Origin: Gammaproteobacteria bacterium
GTDB taxonomy: Bacteria > Pseudomonadota > Gammaproteobacteria > Pseudomonadales > Pseudohongiellaceae
Assembly: GCA_028818225.1 (NCBI GenBank)
Contig: JAPPOG010000008.1
Span: forward strand, 1-64,000
Direction: 5' to 3'
Length of the DNA: 64,000 nucleotides
The stretch's first letter is position 1. Every line of letters begins with the position of its first letter. Under the pieces are notes generated by a model. The model was not told the DNA's origin. It worked only from the letters and a program-made list of their open reading frames with translations, and did no database searches. Shown here in pieces: positions 60,837 to 64,000 of this stretch. Made by a program: the position numbers and the translations under genes.

Positions 60837-61577
60837 TTATTGCACTTCCCTGGCGTTTTCGTGACCACCATAACGCCGCTGGCGTGAAGCAAAATCATCC
60901 AATGCTAATTGCAGCTGCGCTTCATCGAAGTCAGGCCAATAGCAATCAGTAAAATACAATTCGGTATAGGCAAACTGCCACAACAGGAAATTACTTATAC
61001 GACGCTCACCACCTGTTCTAATGCACAAATCCGGATCTGGGTATTCGCTTAAACTGGTAAAGCTATGAACCATCTCGATGGAAATATCATCACTGTCGAT
61101 CTCACCCTGCTTAACTTTTTCAGCAATGATTTTAGTAGCGTTAGTTACATCCCAACGCCCACCATAATCCGCGGCAACAATGACCGTCGTACCTGTATTA
61201 TGTTGCGTAAGTTCCTCAACCTCGCTCATGGTTTCTTTTAGCTTGGATGAAAACTCTATGCGATTTCCGATAAATTGCAAACGTACATTATTTTTATGTA
61301 ACTGATTGATTTCTTTTCGCTTTAATACCGTTAAAAACAGGGCCATCAGGCCCTGCACTTCTTTGGTAGGACGCATCCAGTTTTCACTACTAAAAGCAAA
61401 TAAAGTGAGGTAATTAATGCCACGACGGACACAGGAATTGACTATTTTCAACGCGGCTTCGGCACCGTATCGATGCCCGGACTTGGCAGCCAATCCATTA
61501 GCGCGGGCCCAACGATTATTACCATCCATGATGATAGCGATGTGCTGTGGCAAATTGCCGGTAGGGTCAGGTGTCAT
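60837..61577 (-). CDS. uppS: undecaprenyl pyrophosphate synthase
   Basis: UppS chains isopentenyl units into C55 undecaprenyl diphosphate, carrier for cell-wall synthesis. The 246-residue cis-prenyltransferase has AIIMDGNNRWARANGL with the catalytic Asp, GAEAALKIVNSCVRRGI and the LCIRTGGERRISNFLLWQFA signature. Downstream of frr, coupled to cdsA. Confidence 0.97.
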   Translation of the reverse strand: MTPDPTGNLPQHIAIIMDGNNRWARANGLAAKSGHRYGAEAALKIVNSCVRRGINYLTLFAFSSENWMRPTKEVQGLMALFLTVLKRKEINQLHKNNVRLQFIGNRIEFSSKLKETMSEVEELTQHNTGTTVIVAADYGGRWDVTNATKIIAEKVKQGEIDSDDISIEMVHSFTSLSEYPDPDLCIRTGGERRISNFLLWQFAYTELYFTDCYWPDFDEAQLQLALDDFASRQRRYGGHENAREVQ

Positions 61578-61646
61578 ATTAGTTGTACTTATGCTATCGA
61601 CTACCTGATCAGATCGTCTAGTACTGTTTAAAAACTATATGCAGTA

Positions 61647-62204
61647 CTAAAAAGACAAGAGATCGGATTCTTTAGCTTGATACGCAGATTCAATTGCAGC
61701 AATGTATTTGTCTGTTAACTTTTGCACCTGCTCCTCTGCTCTCCTTTGTTCGTCTTCACTGATTTCCTTTTCTTTTTCCAGTTCTTTGAAATCAGAGTTA
61801 GCATCTCGACGAATATTCCTTATAGCAACGCGGGCATTTTCTGTCTCATGTTTAGCCTGCTTTGTATATTCCCGACGGGTCTCTTCAGTCAAAGGAGGCA
61901 TTGGCACACGAATAGTGTCACCATTATTTGAAGGATTTAGACCCAGGTCTGATTTCAAAATAGCCTTCTCTATTTCACCAATCTGGTTTTTCTCCCAGGG
62001 AGAAATTATCAGGGATCGACCTTCCTCAACATTGACGTTGGCTAGCTGATTCAGAGGAGTATCTGCACCGTAATAAGACACAAGTACGCTATCTAGAATG
62101 CTTGGATGGGCTCGGCCTGTTCGAATCTTTTTAAAGGCTTCTTCCAGCGAGGCGACACTTTTTCGCATTCTGTTTTCTGCGTCTTCAATTATTTCGTCGA
62201 TCAT
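61647..62204 (-). CDS. frr: ribosome recycling factor
   Basis: RRF splits post-termination ribosomes with EF-G. The 185-residue protein is of standard length with the family segments KIRTGRAHPSILDSVLVSYY, IISPWEKNQIGEIEKAILKS and NIRRDANSDFKELEKEKEIS. Between pyrH (40 bp) and uppS, as in E. coli. Confidence 0.97.
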   Translation of the reverse strand: MIDEIIEDAENRMRKSVASLEEAFKKIRTGRAHPSILDSVLVSYYGADTPLNQLANVNVEEGRSLIISPWEKNQIGEIEKAILKSDLGLNPSNNGDTIRVPMPPLTEETRREYTKQAKHETENARVAIRNIRRDANSDFKELEKEKEISEDEQRRAEEQVQKLTDKYIAAIESAYQAKESDLLSF

Positions 62205-62244
62205 GGTCTCTTCCTTCTACTAAGCCCGGTTTAAACGCAGTGTT

Positions 62245-62964
62245 TTATACGATAAGAGTACCGTCCAATTTACCCATTACGTTGTCCAGCAAGGCACCTG
62301 GTCGATGCATATTGAATACCTTTAATGGTATCTGATGGTCACGGCTTAAACAGATAGCCGTTAAATCCATTACCCCGAGTTTTTTCTCAAGAACTTCGTC
62401 ATAAGTGAGCTTATCAAACTTTACTGCATCAGGATTAGTCTCGGGATCTGCAGAGTATACGCCATCTACCTTGGTTGCCTTGAGTATAAGATCCGCATCA
62501 ATTTCTATACCGCGTAAACAAGCGGCAGAATCGGTGGTGAAGAAAGGATTTCCAGTACCCGCGGAAAAAATAACAACATCACCAGCGTTTAAATAGCGAA
62601 TCGCATTTCTGCGGTCATAATGATCCACTACCCCGCTCATTGGTATAGCTGACATAACTCGCGTGGGAATGTTTGCTCTTTCCAAAGCATCCCGCATTGC
62701 CAGGGCATTCATTACCGTAGCCAGCATACCCATGTGATCACCGGTTACCCTTTCCATGCCAGCCGCGTGGAGCAGTGCTCCGCGGAATAGATTGCCGCCA
62801 CCGATAACCATACCAACCTGAACGCCAAGTCCGACTAATTGACCGACTTCTACCGCCATACGATCCAGCACTTTCGGATCGATCCCAAAATCGGCATCTC
62901 CGGTTAGCGCTTCGCCGCTCAGTTTGAGCAGAATACGATTGTACTGGCGTTCAGTTTTGGGCAT
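62245..62964 (-). CDS. pyrH: uridylate kinase
   Basis: PyrH phosphorylates UMP to UDP. The 239-residue hexameric kinase of the amino-acid-kinase fold has [39 protein letters not shown] and [20 protein letters not shown]. Between tsf (18 bp) and frr; normal length. Confidence 0.97.
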   Translation of the reverse strand: MPKTERQYNRILLKLSGEALTGDADFGIDPKVLDRMAVEVGQLVGLGVQVGMVIGGGNLFRGALLHAAGMERVTGDHMGMLATVMNALAMRDALERANIPTRVMSAIPMSGVVDHYDRRNAIRYLNAGDVVIFSAGTGNPFFTTDSAACLRGIEIDADLILKATKVDGVYSADPETNPDAVKFDKLTYDEVLEKKLGVMDLTAICLSRDHQIPLKVFNMHRPGALLDNVMGKLDGTLIV

Positions 62965-62982
62965 GAGCTTTTTACTTGGTAT

Positions 62983-63858
62983 TTAACCGTTTAACTGGGC
63001 AGCTACTTCAGCAGCAAAATCATCCTCTTCTTTTTCGATGCCTTCACCAACTTCATAACGAACAAATTGCACAATGTCTGCACCTGCCTCTTTTAATAAA
63101 TCCGCAATCTTAGTGTCCGGATCCTTTACGAAGGGTTGCTCCAGCAAACTAACTTCCGCTACGAACTTGCGCAGGCGACCGCTAATCATTTTCTCAACGA
63201 TTTCTTCAGGCTTGCCACTCTCGCGAGCCTGAGCAGAGTATATTTCAGACTCTTTTGCCAGCACATCTTCCGGCACGTCCTCGGTTCGAACTACCATTGG
63301 ATTTACCGCAGCGATATGCATGGCAATGTCCCGAGCCAATGCTTCATCCCCGCCCTGCAAAGAAATCAGCACACCAATCTTGTTGTTACTGTGCACGTAG
63401 CTTTCAACGATGCCCTGATTAGCATCGTCGAAGCGTAAACGGGCCACTCTACGCAAATTGATGTTTTCACCTATTTTTTGAACCAGGGCCTGACGAGAAT
63501 CTTCGAGGCCGGCCTCCAGCAATGATCCAACATCGGCCTCCCTATTAGCAAAAGCCCCATCTATTGCCGCATCTGCGAATTCGAGAAAATTTTCATCTCT
63601 AGCAACAAAATCAGTTTCACTATTAACTTCGATTATTACGCCGTAATTACTGTCTTCAGCAATTTTTGTGAGCACCACACCTTCCGCCGCGACTCGGCTT
63701 GCCTTTTTAGCAGCCTTTAATCCGCTGGCTTTACGCAGATCCTCGATGGCCTTTTCCATATCCCCATCGGCTTCCGCTAATGCCTTCTTACAATCCATCA
63801 TGCCCAAGCCAGTACGCTCACGTAATTCTTTAACCATACTCGCAGTAATAGTTGCCAT
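62983..63858 (-). CDS. tsf: elongation factor Ts
   Basis: EF-Ts is the nucleotide exchange factor for EF-Tu. The 291-residue protein begins MATITASMVKELRERTGLG with the family motif MMDCKKALAEADGDMEKAIE, followed by NSETDFVARDENFLEFA and a C-terminal module. I chose the ATG at 63858, with GAGG eight bases upstream; an in-frame codon 12 residues earlier (63894) lacks support. rpsB, the usual upstream neighbour, would be just beyond the right edge; only a 3' end may be included. Confidence 0.97.
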   Translation of the reverse strand: MATITASMVKELRERTGLGMMDCKKALAEADGDMEKAIEDLRKASGLKAAKKASRVAAEGVVLTKIAEDSNYGVIIEVNSETDFVARDENFLEFADAAIDGAFANREADVGSLLEAGLEDSRQALVQKIGENINLRRVARLRFDDANQGIVESYVHSNNKIGVLISLQGGDEALARDIAMHIAAVNPMVVRTEDVPEDVLAKESEIYSAQARESGKPEEIVEKMISGRLRKFVAEVSLLEQPFVKDPDTKIADLLKEAGADIVQFVRYEVGEGIEKEEDDFAAEVAAQLNG

Positions 63859-63923
63859 TGTTTTGCCTCGTTCCAATTTACCAACGAAGTTCACCGCACT
63901 CCGTTATTATGTTCGTTTATAGA

Positions 63924-63944
63924 AAGGGGGCTTCGCGCCCCCTT
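63924..63944 (-). terminator. hairpin between tsf and the expected upstream rpsB
   Basis: AAGGGGGC (63924-63931) and GCCCCCTT (63937-63944) form a perfect 8-bp stem with a 5-base loop; on the minus strand it leads into a short T-stretch (TTTCT). Probably a terminator or attenuator after rpsB. The last 50 bases of the window may hold the 3' end of rpsB, but I cannot confirm this. Confidence 0.65.
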
Positions 63945-64000
63945 ACTGTTTCTTTGTACTAGTTAAGAAACTAGATTTGTTCCGCAGTTAAGAGGAAAGC

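Overview
The window looks like a chromosome segment of a marine-type gammaproteobacterium related to the Pseudomonadales/Cellvibrionales lineages. Two long blocks follow the gene order known from Pseudomonas: proS-acyP-yihY-arsC-wrbA-DUF2069-hda-DUF2066-purM-purN near the left end, and recX-recA-cinA-mutS-fdxA-nlpD-pcm-truD-ispF-ispD-ftsB-eno-kdsA-pyrG-tilS-accA-dnaE-rnhB-lpxB-lpxA-fabZ-lpxD-skp-bamA-rseP-dxr-cdsA-uppS-frr-pyrH-tsf on the right. Base composition is close to balanced by eye, except for a visibly G+C-richer island at about 20.8-25.8 kb. The species cannot be named from the sequence alone.

Layout. 0-10 kb: an HU-like gene with its own promoter and terminator, then proS and the hda/purMN neighbourhood. 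10-12.8 kb: the flagellar master regulator FleQ and the anti-sigma factor FlgM, separated by about 0.9 kb of non-coding, palindrome-rich DNA. 12.8-15.1 kb: an ArsS-type radical SAM gene followed by a fused two-domain transferase. 15.1-20.8 kb: an accessory stretch with two small orphan genes (one a tandem AP2-like protein), a membrane-anchored winged-helix regulator, malonyl-CoA decarboxylase, and a scar made of a truncated transposase and two truncated genes. 20.8-25.8 kb: a propionate-catabolic 2-methylcitrate cluster (GntR regulator, prpB, prpC, prpD). 26.4-28.6 kb: an IbpA-type heat-shock gene with a probable ROSE RNA thermometer, and a DUF1015 gene. 28.7-64 kb: the conserved housekeeping block, almost all on the minus strand.

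How it works together. The right-hand block covers DNA repair (recA/recX under two LexA boxes, mutS), isoprenoid precursor synthesis (dxr, ispD, ispF, uppS), lipid A and Kdo synthesis (lpxA/B/D, kdsA), fatty-acid synthesis (fabZ, accA), the outer-membrane assembly and stress machinery (bamA, skp, rseP), and translation (tsf, frr, tilS, truD). The prp genes convert propionyl-CoA through methylcitrate to pyruvate and succinate.

Most notable points: a recA leader of about 340 nt with two SOS boxes and a long imperfect hairpin; a recX reading frame that is open back to the recA stop codon with no standard start; the absence of surE and rpoS from their usual positions; a base-paired ROSE-like element over the ibpA ribosome-binding site; and a compositionally distinct prp island next to a deletion scar. 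I found no rRNA, tRNA, CRISPR array or complete mobile element.
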